From: Haloarcula sp. H-GB4
GTDB taxonomy: Archaea > Halobacteriota > Halobacteria > Halobacteriales > Haloarculaceae
Reading direction: 5' to 3'
DNA: 64,000 bases
Assembly: GCF_030848575.1 (NCBI RefSeq)
Contig: NZ_JAVDDX010000005.1
Location: 62,001-126,000, forward strand
The notes below the pieces were generated by a model. It saw only the letters and a list, made by a program, of their open reading frames with translations. It searched no databases and was not told the DNA's origin. Position 1 is the first letter of the stretch, and every line of letters begins with the position of its first letter. The translations under genes and the position numbers were made by a program. Below are positions 16,988-24,891 of the stretch, piece after piece.

Positions 16988-17313
16988 GCCTCAACACCTC
17001 GAACGAGATCGTCGACGAGCGAGCCGCCGACGTGTGGGCCGACGGACCAGCCGCGTTCGTCCTTCGTGTATTCACACCACTGTGCGAGTGTTTCAAACGG
17101 CGTCTCGGACAGTTCGACCTTCTCGGCGTTGTCGTCGGTTGCGACAACGGCCACGGCGAACTCGTAGCTGTCCCAGTAGTGGGCTGCGCCTTCACCGTCG
17201 ACGCCCAAGAAGAGCGGGCGACCCTGGGTGAGCAGTTCGCGGGCGGTGCGTTCCTCTGGATGCGCGTCAGTCGTGCCGACAGATTTACTAGTCGGCGATG
17301 CAGACTTACTCAT
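16984..17313 (-). CDS. Small haloarchaeal protein coupled to 16724-16987
   Basis: From the ATG at 17313 the protein has 109 residues (MSKSASPTSKSVG...). The frame is open to 17382, but the first 23 codons look non-coding. The core contains LLTQGRPLFLGVDGEGAAHY, a tight beta-hairpin-like region, then VAVVATDDNAEKVELSETPF and a helical tail with LAQWCEYTKDERGW. No family recognised. Its last four bases overlap the start of the next gene. Confidence 0.55.
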   Translation of the reverse strand: MSKSASPTSKSVGTTDAHPEERTARELLTQGRPLFLGVDGEGAAHYWDSYEFAVAVVATDDNAEKVELSETPFETLAQWCEYTKDERGWSVGPHVGGSLVDDLVRGVEA

Positions 17314-17476
17314 GGTTCTCGACGGAACCGACGCGCCTACGCTGCTGATGACAGCGTGGGCAACTCGCGTTCTCGAAGACACGAAATCGCCCAGCGGCGC
17401 GTCTGTTCCTATCTAAACGGTTGCGCCTCCGCAACAATAAAACTATTGTCTAGGCGCAATGATTGGGTAACAGAAG

Positions 17477-17719
17477 ATGAGTACCAAAGGCCCCGATCCC
17501 AAGGTCAGCGACTCCGAATTACTTCAGGCCGTTATGGATACTAACGAACCGTTTGCCACTGCCAAGCAGATTGCAGAACAGGTTGGACTCTCGTCTTGGA
17601 GGGTTCGGCAGCGGATGAGTAAGTTAGCAGAATCTGGCGATATTCAGAAGTCTCAGCTCGGAGATGGCCCATATATTTACTGGCGCGACGGGTCGTTCAA
17701 TTCCGAATCGGAGACCTGA
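17477..17719 (+). CDS. Winged-helix transcription regulator
   Basis: An 80-residue protein made of little more than one winged helix: SDSELLQAVMD, then TAKQIAEQVGLSSWRVRQRM as helix-turn-helix and IYWRDGSF as wing. Small haloarchaeal regulators of this type bind DNA as dimers. Its 3' end overlaps by 43 bases the convergent gene 17677-17952, which encodes a similar domain; the two may be antagonistic or simply a decayed duplication turned around. AT-rich sequence with AAAACTATTG about 30 bp upstream may be its promoter. Confidence 0.65.
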   Translation: MSTKGPDPKVSDSELLQAVMDTNEPFATAKQIAEQVGLSSWRVRQRMSKLAESGDIQKSQLGDGPYIYWRDGSFNSESET

Positions 17720-17952
17720 CGTCGGCCATCATCAGTCAACCACCACGCTCTGGTCGATCCAAACTTTCCAGATTCAACGAGCCGTATCTCTTCGAGTTGC
17801 TTCATCCGTTGATCAATCGCCTGTCTGCTGAGATCAACGCAGTCTGCGATTTCAGTGGTTCCGAGCGCCGGTTTGTAGGCCAAAGCAAGCACGCGAAGGA
17901 GTTCTTCGTCACTGACCTCTTGCTCAGGGCCTGGCTTGTCGCCAGCCATCAA
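17677..17952 (-). CDS. Winged-helix transcription regulator
   Basis: A 91-residue protein with the same plan as its convergent neighbour: VSDEELLRVLALAY, then TTEIADCVDLSRQAIDQRMK as helix-turn-helix and RAWWLTDDGRRQV as wing. A second Met at 17949 is an equally good start. The two ORFs overlap tail to tail by 43 bases, so transcription of one may affect the other. The target is unknown. Confidence 0.65.
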   Translation of the reverse strand: MMAGDKPGPEQEVSDEELLRVLALAYKPALGTTEIADCVDLSRQAIDQRMKQLEEIRLVESGKFGSTRAWWLTDDGRRQVSDSELNDPSRQ

Positions 17953-18132
17953 TATGTTTCATATCTGAGGGTGCATACTTATAGAAATTGTCTACTAATA
18001 GTTGCATCTACGCAAGTATTATGTCCAACGGGAGTCACGTATCCAGATATGCGCGACTCACCGGGCCAGGTTGATTCATTGAAAATGGACCACCGGAGCC
18101 ATGACTCCGTTGGCCCGGTCGCGCACGGCATC

Positions 18133-18411
18133 ATGACCGAGACAATCAGACTACAAAACGATACCGCACAGGACCAACAGGAGCGTCGCCTCCAAGCCGC
18201 GAAACGCCTTGTAACGAACGCTGACACCGACGCCGCTGTCATCGAGTACTGCCGGGCTGTCCTCGATCCGCCAAGCTACGAGCGCAGTCACACCCAGGCG
18301 AAATTAGACGCCTGCGCAGCCCGACTTGCACTAGCTCAGACTGAGCACACAGCCAGACGCACCCGCGAAGCCAGACAGTTGCTAACTGCCGTCAGCGGGA
18401 GCCCACCATGA
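18133..18411 (+). CDS. Small helical protein, unknown function
   Basis: From the ATG at 18133 the gene encodes 92 residues (MTETIRLQNDTAQDQQERR...), nearly all helix and rich in Ala, Arg, Gln and Thr. Earlier in-frame ATGs exist (for example at 18051), but the protein-like composition begins here. The stop overlaps the start of the tiny gene at 18408, giving a possible operon 18133-19603. Such small helical proteins are common in haloarchaeal plasmid regions; no function is known to me. Confidence 0.45.
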   Translation: MTETIRLQNDTAQDQQERRLQAAKRLVTNADTDAAVIEYCRAVLDPPSYERSHTQAKLDACAARLALAQTEHTARRTREARQLLTAVSGSPP

Positions 18412-18521
18412 GCACGCACTACCCGGGCCACCCGCATCTGGTCACCCAACCACTCGAAAACTCCACGGTGTCGATCACGACTGGAGCCCTTCCACCAGCG
18501 GGAGTGTCCCACTACTGGTGA
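18408..18521 (+). CDS. Very small ORF coupled to 18133-18411
   Basis: Thirty-seven codons beginning ATGAGC, with the ATG overlapping the upstream stop (ATGA). The product is Pro/His/Thr-rich and ends SHYW. The coupling is the main reason to call it. No function is known, and it may be untranslated in practice. Confidence 0.35.
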   Translation: MSTHYPGHPHLVTQPLENSTVSITTGALPPAGVSHYW

Positions 18522-18724
18522 ACCCACTACCACGCTGGCCGAGGCGACAGTGCATCCAGACAGCTAGTCACCGCCGGCGCGGTGCCACGACACAAATTCA
18601 CTAGACGGGGCAGGGTTGCCACGAGCCAACTGCCACGTCCAGCAAGCGCCAGCTACGTCAGCAAGAGCCCGTGCTGTGGTCAGCCCCGCTCGGTTCGATT
18701 CCGGGGACGGGTCCTGTGGTCACG

Positions 18725-19603
18725 ATGCCACGAAAACCAACCTCCGACGAAGCCACCGAGAGTACAGCAACCGACCAAGCGCTTGCCGATGCCCTCGACA
18801 TGGACCTCGGACAAGATGACACGGATATCGATGAACTACAGTCCCTCGTCACCCAACTCGACGACGAAGTGTCACCCCCTGTTTCGAGTGTTCTTGAATT
18901 GCTGATCGGGACTATCGATGACCTCCAAGAGCGTGTTACAGAACTAGAGAAAGACCTCGAACAGACCCATGACGTTGCCACCACTGCGGTCGGCGACGCC
19001 GCCACGAACGAACAGCGTCTCGAAGACCTCGAAGCCCAACAGGAGGCCACCCACGATGTCGCCAAGAGTGCTATCGCCAAAGCACAGCAACTCGAAGCCG
19101 ACCCCGACCACCAGGAAGACGCCGAAGGACTGCCCGAGGGAATCGAACCTAGTAGTTCGCCGCTGGATTTCTTCGCGAACTGCCGGCAGTCGAAGGTCAA
19201 GACAATGTTCGTCGAGCGGTCGAACCGCCAGAACACCTACCGCGCCATCACTGTCGCCAAGCGCTGGCCGGAATTTGCCACGAAGCGAACCGACGGCAGC
19301 GGCGTGTTCATGACCAAAGCCGACCTGCAAACAGCCCTGACCGCCGAACTCGGAAAGGAACCACACCGCCAGACAATCAAGCGGGTCTGGGAGACGCTGG
19401 TCGAGATCGGCGGCGACGATATCGTCGAGAAGACTAGACAGGTTGGACGGGACCAGACACAGACGGAGATCCTCGCGATAGATATGGAGACCGCTGAAGG
19501 GTTGCTTGAGAAACGCTATATCGGCCTCGATCTGCTGGAGCACAGCGACCACAAAGCCACGACGGGTGGCGTCACACCCGTTGTGGTGGAGTCGCCGCCC
19601 TAA
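18725..19603 (+). CDS. Coiled-coil plasmid-type protein
   Basis: The ATG at 18725 gives 292 residues (MPRKPTSDEATES...); an upstream in-frame start at 18671 adds only unlikely sequence. Residues about 40-130 form a long acidic coiled coil with two heptad-like repeats ending in THDVA. The C-terminal half has a basic, folded domain with SPLDFFANCRQSKVKTMFVE and TKADLQTALTAELGK, resembling a winged-helix DNA-binding region. A Rep-associated or partition role is possible, but I do not recognise the family. The last codons (about 19570-19585) contain a 16-bp sequence repeated in inverted orientation downstream. Confidence 0.6.
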   Translation: MPRKPTSDEATESTATDQALADALDMDLGQDDTDIDELQSLVTQLDDEVSPPVSSVLELLIGTIDDLQERVTELEKDLEQTHDVATTAVGDAATNEQRLEDLEAQQEATHDVAKSAIAKAQQLEADPDHQEDAEGLPEGIEPSSSPLDFFANCRQSKVKTMFVERSNRQNTYRAITVAKRWPEFATKRTDGSGVFMTKADLQTALTAELGKEPHRQTIKRVWETLVEIGGDDIVEKTRQVGRDQTQTEILAIDMETAEGLLEKRYIGLDLLEHSDHKATTGGVTPVVVESPP

Positions 19604-19653
19604 CCCTGTGACACACGCCGACTGAGGCGAGCATCGGCACTGAACAACGCTGA

Positions 19654-19807
19654 TGGACGCGGTGGCACGTGCCCTGCCGCTGCCGACGCCGCTGTCTGCT
19701 AGCTGCAGGAACCGGGAGGCCCCATCTTTGCAGGCGTGTAGTGAGTAATCGTAACACGAATGCAGCGGCCAGCGCTATTCGAACCCTCACAACGGGTGTG
19801 ACGGCAA
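19654..19807. repeat. Direct repeat flanking the hydrolase gene, left copy
   Basis: About 150 bp starting TGGACGCGGTGGCAC and ending CACAACGGGTGTGACGGCAA. It is matched with scattered changes by 22076-22225, including the shared blocks TAGCTGCAGGAACCGGGAG and GGCGTGTAGTGAGT. The last 16 bases before GGCAA (19788-19803) are the exact reverse complement of 19570-19585 inside the preceding gene. The rest of the gap 19604-20026 shows only an AT-rich region before the hydrolase ATG that probably holds its promoter. Confidence 0.75.
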
Positions 19808-20026
19808 CATCTCATCACACTCCATCTTGACAATGCCATGTAACCGTTCTCATCTTCGCCATCTCGAACATAGAGCCACTCCGTGACCTACTGTAACTGT
19901 GACTCATTATGACTTCCAAGAGTGTGCGGTACCATCAATAATATCTTGATACTAATTCAGGCGTCATAACGGCTGGAATAACCATCGTTAGTTATAATTC
20001 CAAAGCTGGTAACGTAGCGGTTGTAA

Positions 20027-21844
20027 ATGAAGCATGATGATCAAAGTCGCACGACCCGTCGAAATATCTTGAGAGCCACCGGCGGGTCTATTCTTGGGAC
20101 TGCAACAATAGACAATATTGGTCGCGTCAGTGCTCAAAGCGCTAATGCGTCCGTTACGCTAAATTCGCAGGATTCCAGCGGCGATACCATCGTTCTCGAA
20201 TCATTGAATACCGATATTGATGCGCGATTATACATCACACCAGTCAGTGGTGAAGATGATAATCTCATTCACAAGTCACTTTACCTCAGTTCGGGTACAT
20301 CGTTCACTAACCGCACCATACAACTTGATCGGCCGATAGAAGATTCTACGGAGGTTTCTGCGGTAATTCAGGCTGGGGAGGACTACAGTGAGGTGATTGC
20401 TGATGACACCGCACTCATTGCAATTGGTGAGTCGCTCGAGGCGGCACGTGCCAGCATGATTCGGGGTGGCGAGATGGAGATGATCGATGCTGACCCTGAC
20501 GCTGGGTTCCACTATCCCTATGTACTGTTTAAACCCGACACGGAGCAGGATACAAGCCGGCCGTTATTCGTTGAACCACATAACAGTAGGCCGATCGCAT
20601 CTCGTGAGGAACTCACTGAGCAACTCTCTCAGCGAGCTGAGTCGTATCTACGGCCAGCAATCACTCTCTCGCTCCCAGGACTCGTCCCAGGCTTCCCACG
20701 GACGCCCGAAGACGGCGGTGATTACGTTCAATCGCTAGCACTCGAGATGCTTGACAGTGAGGAGAAACGCGCAGAGATTGCCACTGATGCGTTCCCACCC
20801 GAGACATTGCACCGTGTCGATCAGCAGTTACTGAATATGATCAAAGATGCACGGGAGCGGCTCGGAAGCGAACCATATCCGATCGATGAAGGAATCCATA
20901 TGAACGGGTTCTCCGCATCTGGATCGTTTAGTACTCGATTTGCATTGCTCTATCCGGAGCGCGTCGGATCAATGTCACTCGGTGGTGGCGGCGCACGGCC
21001 ACTTCCACTTGACTCTAAAGATGGTACCACACTTCCATACCCGCTTGGAACCGCAGATTATGCAGATTGGGTTAACGGCTCATTCGACCGTGAGGCGTGG
21101 ACAGCAATTGACCAGTATATATACCTCGGTAAAGAGGATCAGCCGCTCCCTGAAACAGATCCACGGAGCTATTATCCAATCTCTGTTCGCTATCAGGATC
21201 GGGCTGAAGCTGTATATGGGCGAAATCGCGTGACTGAGCGGCTCCCGGTTACCCGTACAGTGTACAATGAGACTGGGGCAAACACGACGTTCAGGGTCTA
21301 TGAGGGTGTTGGACACACAATCACGGGCGAGATTCTGCGTGACATAACACAGTTCCACCGACGAACATCAAACGCTCAGCACGCTCTCTTCGAACTGACA
21401 CTGCAGCGGTCTGCTAATGAAGTCACGGTTGGCACACCTGTCACTGTCATCGTCCAACTTAAGAACCGGCTGTCGGCGAACGCCACGGCTGCAACAACGT
21501 TCTCTGTCGATGGGACTGAAATCGACACACGAGAACGTGATGTTGGGCCGAACAACACAGCGGAACTCACATTCGACCACACGTTTGACAACCCAGGCTC
21601 ATACACGCTTACGATCAATGGCCGTGAGGTCGGTTCCGGACCAGTGTCAGTCATCAAGTCCACGCCGACTGAGGCATCCACCGACGCGAGCCGTGAGACC
21701 GGTTCTGTACCAGTGTCTGCCACTGAGTCCACGCCAACCGAGGCATCCACCGACGCGAGTGGCCCCGGCTTTGGCGTTGGAACGGCATTAGCTGGCGTTA
21801 CCGGCCTGAGCTACTTCCTTCTGAATGAAAAAACGACTAATTGA
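20027..21844 (+). CDS. Tat-exported, surface-anchored alpha/beta hydrolase
   Basis: A 605-residue protein. It starts with a Tat signal (TTRRNILRATGGS...), then a beta-rich part (about residues 40-150). A hydrolase domain with the nucleophile elbow GFSASGSF at about residue 294 follows, typical of PHB-depolymerase-like and other esterases; the likely catalytic His is in YEGVGHTIT. A CARDB-like beta-sandwich (about 450-545), a duplicated Thr/Ser-rich linker (STPTEASTDAS twice) and a C-terminus beginning PGFGVGTALAGVTG resembling PGF-CTERM complete it. PGF-CTERM tails are processed by archaeosortase A. The enzyme thus probably acts outside the cell on an ester. Substrate not predictable. Confidence 0.75.
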   Translation: MKHDDQSRTTRRNILRATGGSILGTATIDNIGRVSAQSANASVTLNSQDSSGDTIVLESLNTDIDARLYITPVSGEDDNLIHKSLYLSSGTSFTNRTIQLDRPIEDSTEVSAVIQAGEDYSEVIADDTALIAIGESLEAARASMIRGGEMEMIDADPDAGFHYPYVLFKPDTEQDTSRPLFVEPHNSRPIASREELTEQLSQRAESYLRPAITLSLPGLVPGFPRTPEDGGDYVQSLALEMLDSEEKRAEIATDAFPPETLHRVDQQLLNMIKDARERLGSEPYPIDEGIHMNGFSASGSFSTRFALLYPERVGSMSLGGGGARPLPLDSKDGTTLPYPLGTADYADWVNGSFDREAWTAIDQYIYLGKEDQPLPETDPRSYYPISVRYQDRAEAVYGRNRVTERLPVTRTVYNETGANTTFRVYEGVGHTITGEILRDITQFHRRTSNAQHALFELTLQRSANEVTVGTPVTVIVQLKNRLSANATAATTFSVDGTEIDTRERDVGPNNTAELTFDHTFDNPGSYTLTINGREVGSGPVSVIKSTPTEASTDASRETGSVPVSATESTPTEASTDASGPGFGVGTALAGVTGLSYFLLNEKTTN

Positions 21845-22075
21845 ATTGTCAGGCTCGATATCGTCGACTGCGTAACGGTGCGAGCGGGGGTGAAGAGGAA
21901 TTGTGCATCGCGTACGCACTCCATCGGCGCGACTGAGACGGTTGGAGTGGTTTACCATCCCGAGATCGACGCGCCTGGAGACTGATGCGGAGGATGAAAA
22001 TACACTTTTGCGGGTGATTAGCTGCACTGTGGAACCAGAACCGGACAAAAACCTACTACCGGCTCGGAATTGCGT

Positions 22076-22225
22076 TGGACGCGGTGGCACATGCCCTGCC
22101 GACGCCGCTGTCTGTTAGCTGCAGGAACCGGGAGCGACCCCCTGTTGTCGGGCGTGTAGTGAGTGGTTGTAACACGAACGGAGCGACCACAGCGATTCCA
22201 GCCCTCACAACGGGTGTGACGGCAA
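22076..22225. repeat. Direct repeat flanking the hydrolase gene, right copy
   Basis: Matches 19654-19807 over its whole length with scattered changes and a few gaps. It ends with the same 16-bp block (22206-22221) as the left copy. With the left copy it brackets the hydrolase gene. The rest of 21845-22254 shows nothing else I can support. Confidence 0.75.
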
Positions 22226-22254
22226 AAGTCCAGCAAGCTCTGGCGATTGCTTCA

Positions 22255-22680
22255 TTAGAATGGATTGTTCGGCGTCTCTAGCCGCGTTATATCATTGACC
22301 GCGTCAAAGTCATCATCGAACGAATACAGATATTCAATCCCTTCTCGCTGCATGTACGCGACAATAGTTGCGTCACCGAGGGAGAGTCGATCGTACGTTT
22401 CAAACAGACCGAGGGCGTTGGTAAAATCCTTCTGTGCTGCGTGGAGGATCTCAAACCCCGCAGACCGATTGAGCCGCTCGTACGTCTCGACAGCCGTCTG
22501 CTGGTGCTTTCGATTGTGTATCCAATTGAGTGTTTCAAGAGCGACGTAGTTTGTTACATGTCCTGTCGGTAGTTCACCGTGATCCATCCCACGAACGACC
22601 TCCATGGCGGTACCGTGGTGCTGATCATCGGCATCTGCCATCCCTATGAGGACACCTGTATCCACAGCTGCAACTGCCAT
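22255..22680 (-). CDS. PIN-domain toxin (VapC-type)
   Basis: A 141-residue protein with the PIN-domain acidic residues in order: VAAVDTGVLIGMAD at residues 3-16, an acidic residue in NYVALETLNW, and the C-terminal SLGDATIVAYMQ and YSFDDDFDAV. These acidic residues bind the metal ions used for RNA cleavage. It overlaps by one base the end of the AbrB-type gene upstream, a typical toxin-antitoxin arrangement in which the antitoxin comes first and represses the pair. The RNA target is unknown. Confidence 0.85.
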   Translation of the reverse strand: MAVAAVDTGVLIGMADADDQHHGTAMEVVRGMDHGELPTGHVTNYVALETLNWIHNRKHQQTAVETYERLNRSAGFEILHAAQKDFTNALGLFETYDRLSLGDATIVAYMQREGIEYLYSFDDDFDAVNDITRLETPNNPF

Positions 22681-22955
22681 CAGTTATCTCCCGTAAAGCC
22701 AGACTTGTCCTCATGACCAGCGATGTCATGCGTTTCTTTGCCGTCGCCACCCATCGAGACGGGCTCAAAATCATCGAAGGCACCGTAGTGTTGCTTGACA
22801 ACCTCGACGACGAGCGTCCCATCATCGTCAGTGTCCCAGCGGAGCTTATCACCCGGCTCTATATCGAGCCGACGGCGTAGCGATGCTGGAATGGTAACCA
22901 TTCCTCGGTCACTAACTTTGGTCTCTTCAGGAGCATCGTCTGTTGCCATACTCAA
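22680..22955 (-). CDS. AbrB/SpoVT-type antitoxin (VapB-type)
   Basis: A 91-residue protein with the swapped-hairpin AbrB motif KVSDRGMVTIPASLRRRLDI followed by EPGDKLRW and a beta strand ending LVVEVV. The C-terminal tail (about 57-91) is acidic with Asp, Gly and His and would wrap around the toxin. MATDD at 22949 is a possible alternative start. It precedes and touches the PIN toxin gene. Such antitoxins bind their own promoter; the operator should lie within about 60 bp upstream, but I see no clear palindrome there. Confidence 0.85.
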   Translation of the reverse strand: MSMATDDAPEETKVSDRGMVTIPASLRRRLDIEPGDKLRWDTDDDGTLVVEVVKQHYGAFDDFEPVSMGGDGKETHDIAGHEDKSGFTGDN

Positions 22956-23206
22956 TTATACCGCCGCGTAGGCCATACATGTTGCGCCACATGTGCCTCT
23001 GAATGAGTCACGAAAACTAGCCAATCAGTCACGCCAGAAAATGCTCATCACCTGCAGTGGCGGTCGAAAAAGTGTGCCGGTGACATTGCTTGCCGATTGC
23101 CGCCGTATTATATGTTCGTCGACGGACTGCTGTTCTGTACTCATGTTCGGAAACCCCTCACCCAATTGGGGCTCACAAAACGAGGGGCGAGTCTCCCCCC
23201 ATCAGA

Positions 23207-23449
23207 CTAGGATTGCTCTAGCGGCTCGACCCATTCGGGAGCAGCGTCGTGGGTGCCACCGTAGATCGAGTTCTCGGGATACTGGTCATCGTCAACCTCG
23301 ACAGCAACGATCACGTTGCCGCCGGAGCGCGAGATACCAGAGACGATTCCAATGACCTCGTCGAGTGGGCTGTTGCCGTCTGTCCAGTCAACCCGGACGC
23401 GGTCACCACGGTCGAAGTCGTACTCCTCGAAGGAAGGTGTAGTACTCAT
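23207..23449 (-). CDS. Small SH3-like beta protein, unknown function
   Basis: An 80-residue, very acidic protein. DRGDRVRVDW then GIVSGISRSGGNVIVAVEVD suggests a small beta-barrel (SH3- or KOW-like) of about 55 residues. No membrane or catalytic motif. Proteins of this size and fold are often nucleic-acid- or protein-binding accessories. The neighbours do not indicate a function. Composition and the clear ATG support it as real. Confidence 0.55.
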   Translation of the reverse strand: MSTTPSFEEYDFDRGDRVRVDWTDGNSPLDEVIGIVSGISRSGGNVIVAVEVDDDQYPENSIYGGTHDAAPEWVEPLEQS

Positions 23450-23528
23450 GATCTCCTCCGGCTACAAGGAGACACAAAACCGCTGGCCAGCCAGAGTGCT
23501 GGTGCTTTTCGCCGACATAAAAGGAGGA

Positions 23529-23785
23529 CCGGGTTCCGGGTCCGGAAACCCGATGGCTGGACAACAGTCTCTTTTCTTGACGCAGTCGACTCAATCTCGG
23601 TCGTTGGCGGCAAAGTCGATGGTCAGCTGTGCCTGACCCTCAGCGGCGAGTGGGAAGACGGCCCCCGCATCATCGAAACCGGTGTCCTCGACATCGATGA
23701 AAGCGATGAACACCTGTTGGAGAATACAGTGCCCCGGATAGAGGACGGGACGAGTGTCGTTTTGGATCGGCTACTGCCGAGTTAG
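23529..23785 (+). pseudogene. Coding-like fragment without a start
   Basis: The plus frame reads VRKPDGWTTVSFLDAVDSIS, LCLTLSGEWEDGPRIIE and LDIDESDEHLLENT before a TAG-terminated end (VLDRLLPS). It has haloarchaeal composition, but no ATG or GTG precedes it in the protein-like part. It is probably the C-terminal remnant of a gene. Unknown family. Confidence 0.3.
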
Positions 23786-23976
23786 CCATAGTACATATGG
23801 TTTATTCACTCATTTTAGGATGTGAAAACATATCGATAAGTCTGCGTTCTGAGCACCAGTGACTGATCCTCGTCCAAATTCGGTCATCCAATCGATACGG
23901 ACTTATCTCGAATACATTGCTTGTCTTGATAGAGAGCTATCACAAGCATCTTTACTGGTAGCTAATTTGTGCTGAT

Positions 23977-24705
23977 ATGATCAACCACCCTCAAGATTTC
24001 CTCCCTGCGGTAACACTGGTCGTTGTCATCCTCTTGGCCGGTTGTGCTGGGGTGCCTACCACAGACCAACAGGCCCCGACTCCCGAATCGACGGTGGAGA
24101 ACTTTTCCTATCCACGGGGGTGGTCTCAGGAGGGGATTACTGCCTCAAACGTCTCTACTGCACTGCAAACGCACTCTGCGACAGTGAAGAATACCTCTCG
24201 GAAAAGCCGGTTGGTTACTATCAGCGGAGGCACGAACCGCACGATAGTGCGAACGCTCGATGCCGATGCTGGCACCGCCGAAATACGGTTTGTCGATACG
24301 AGGTTCGATACGGACTCACACACATATTACAACGCTAATGGTGTGTACAAGTATGATCGGATAACAGGTGAACTGGACCAGCGTCCCGGCGAGGATTGGG
24401 AACGAGACCGTGTCGCCTCGCACGAGGGACTTCGACGGCCCTTGCTGAGTCTCGAAGTAAACGCGACAGAGACTGTCAGCGTTGAGGGGACGACAGCTGT
24501 CAGGTACACTGTGACTGGTCTCAGAGACCCTGACTCAGTCCCATCCAATACCGCAACCGGGCACATCATCGTTGCCGAGGAAGGATACATCGCAGAATTC
24601 AACATCACGAGAGGAAACGATGAGTTCACTCGGCAGACGATATACGACGTTTCTGGGTTCGGAAACACGACGGTAACCCGGCCAGCGTGGATGCCCGAGG
24701 AGTAG
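23977..24705 (+). CDS. Lipoprotein of the haloarchaeal DUF7537-like type
   Basis: A 242-residue protein with a Sec-type signal and a lipobox (VILLAGCAGV) around residue 22, then a Thr/Pro/Glu linker. The mature part has YPRGWSQEGITASNVSTALQ and evenly spaced beta strands typical of a family of haloarchaeal surface lipoproteins (DUF7537 as I recall). No catalytic motif. A promoter-like AT-rich stretch lies about 30 bp before the ATG. Role unknown; probably binds or stabilises something at the cell surface. Confidence 0.65.
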   Translation: MINHPQDFLPAVTLVVVILLAGCAGVPTTDQQAPTPESTVENFSYPRGWSQEGITASNVSTALQTHSATVKNTSRKSRLVTISGGTNRTIVRTLDADAGTAEIRFVDTRFDTDSHTYYNANGVYKYDRITGELDQRPGEDWERDRVASHEGLRRPLLSLEVNATETVSVEGTTAVRYTVTGLRDPDSVPSNTATGHIIVAEEGYIAEFNITRGNDEFTRQTIYDVSGFGNTTVTRPAWMPEE

Positions 24706-24891
24706 CTTCAGTGCCACTGTTGAACCTGTTGGTCAGACGCTGTTCTCGGTGAAATAGCCGTTCAGTGAGTCTGCGAACCTACCTTTTCCTGCCTCGGGCG
24801 TGGTTCGCTTGTGTCCGGATGCTCACTGTACCACCTGTATTGACTGAGTCTAAGACCTGAGATCGGTCGGGCCTGAGTAGCAGGGCGTGTC

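Noticed and set aside
18690-18720. tRNA-like T-arm pattern (GGTTCGATTCC with flanking pairs)
   Set aside because: Only the T-arm fits; I found no matching acceptor 5' strand, D-arm or anticodon arm upstream, so no tRNA gene or clear tRNA attachment site can be claimed.
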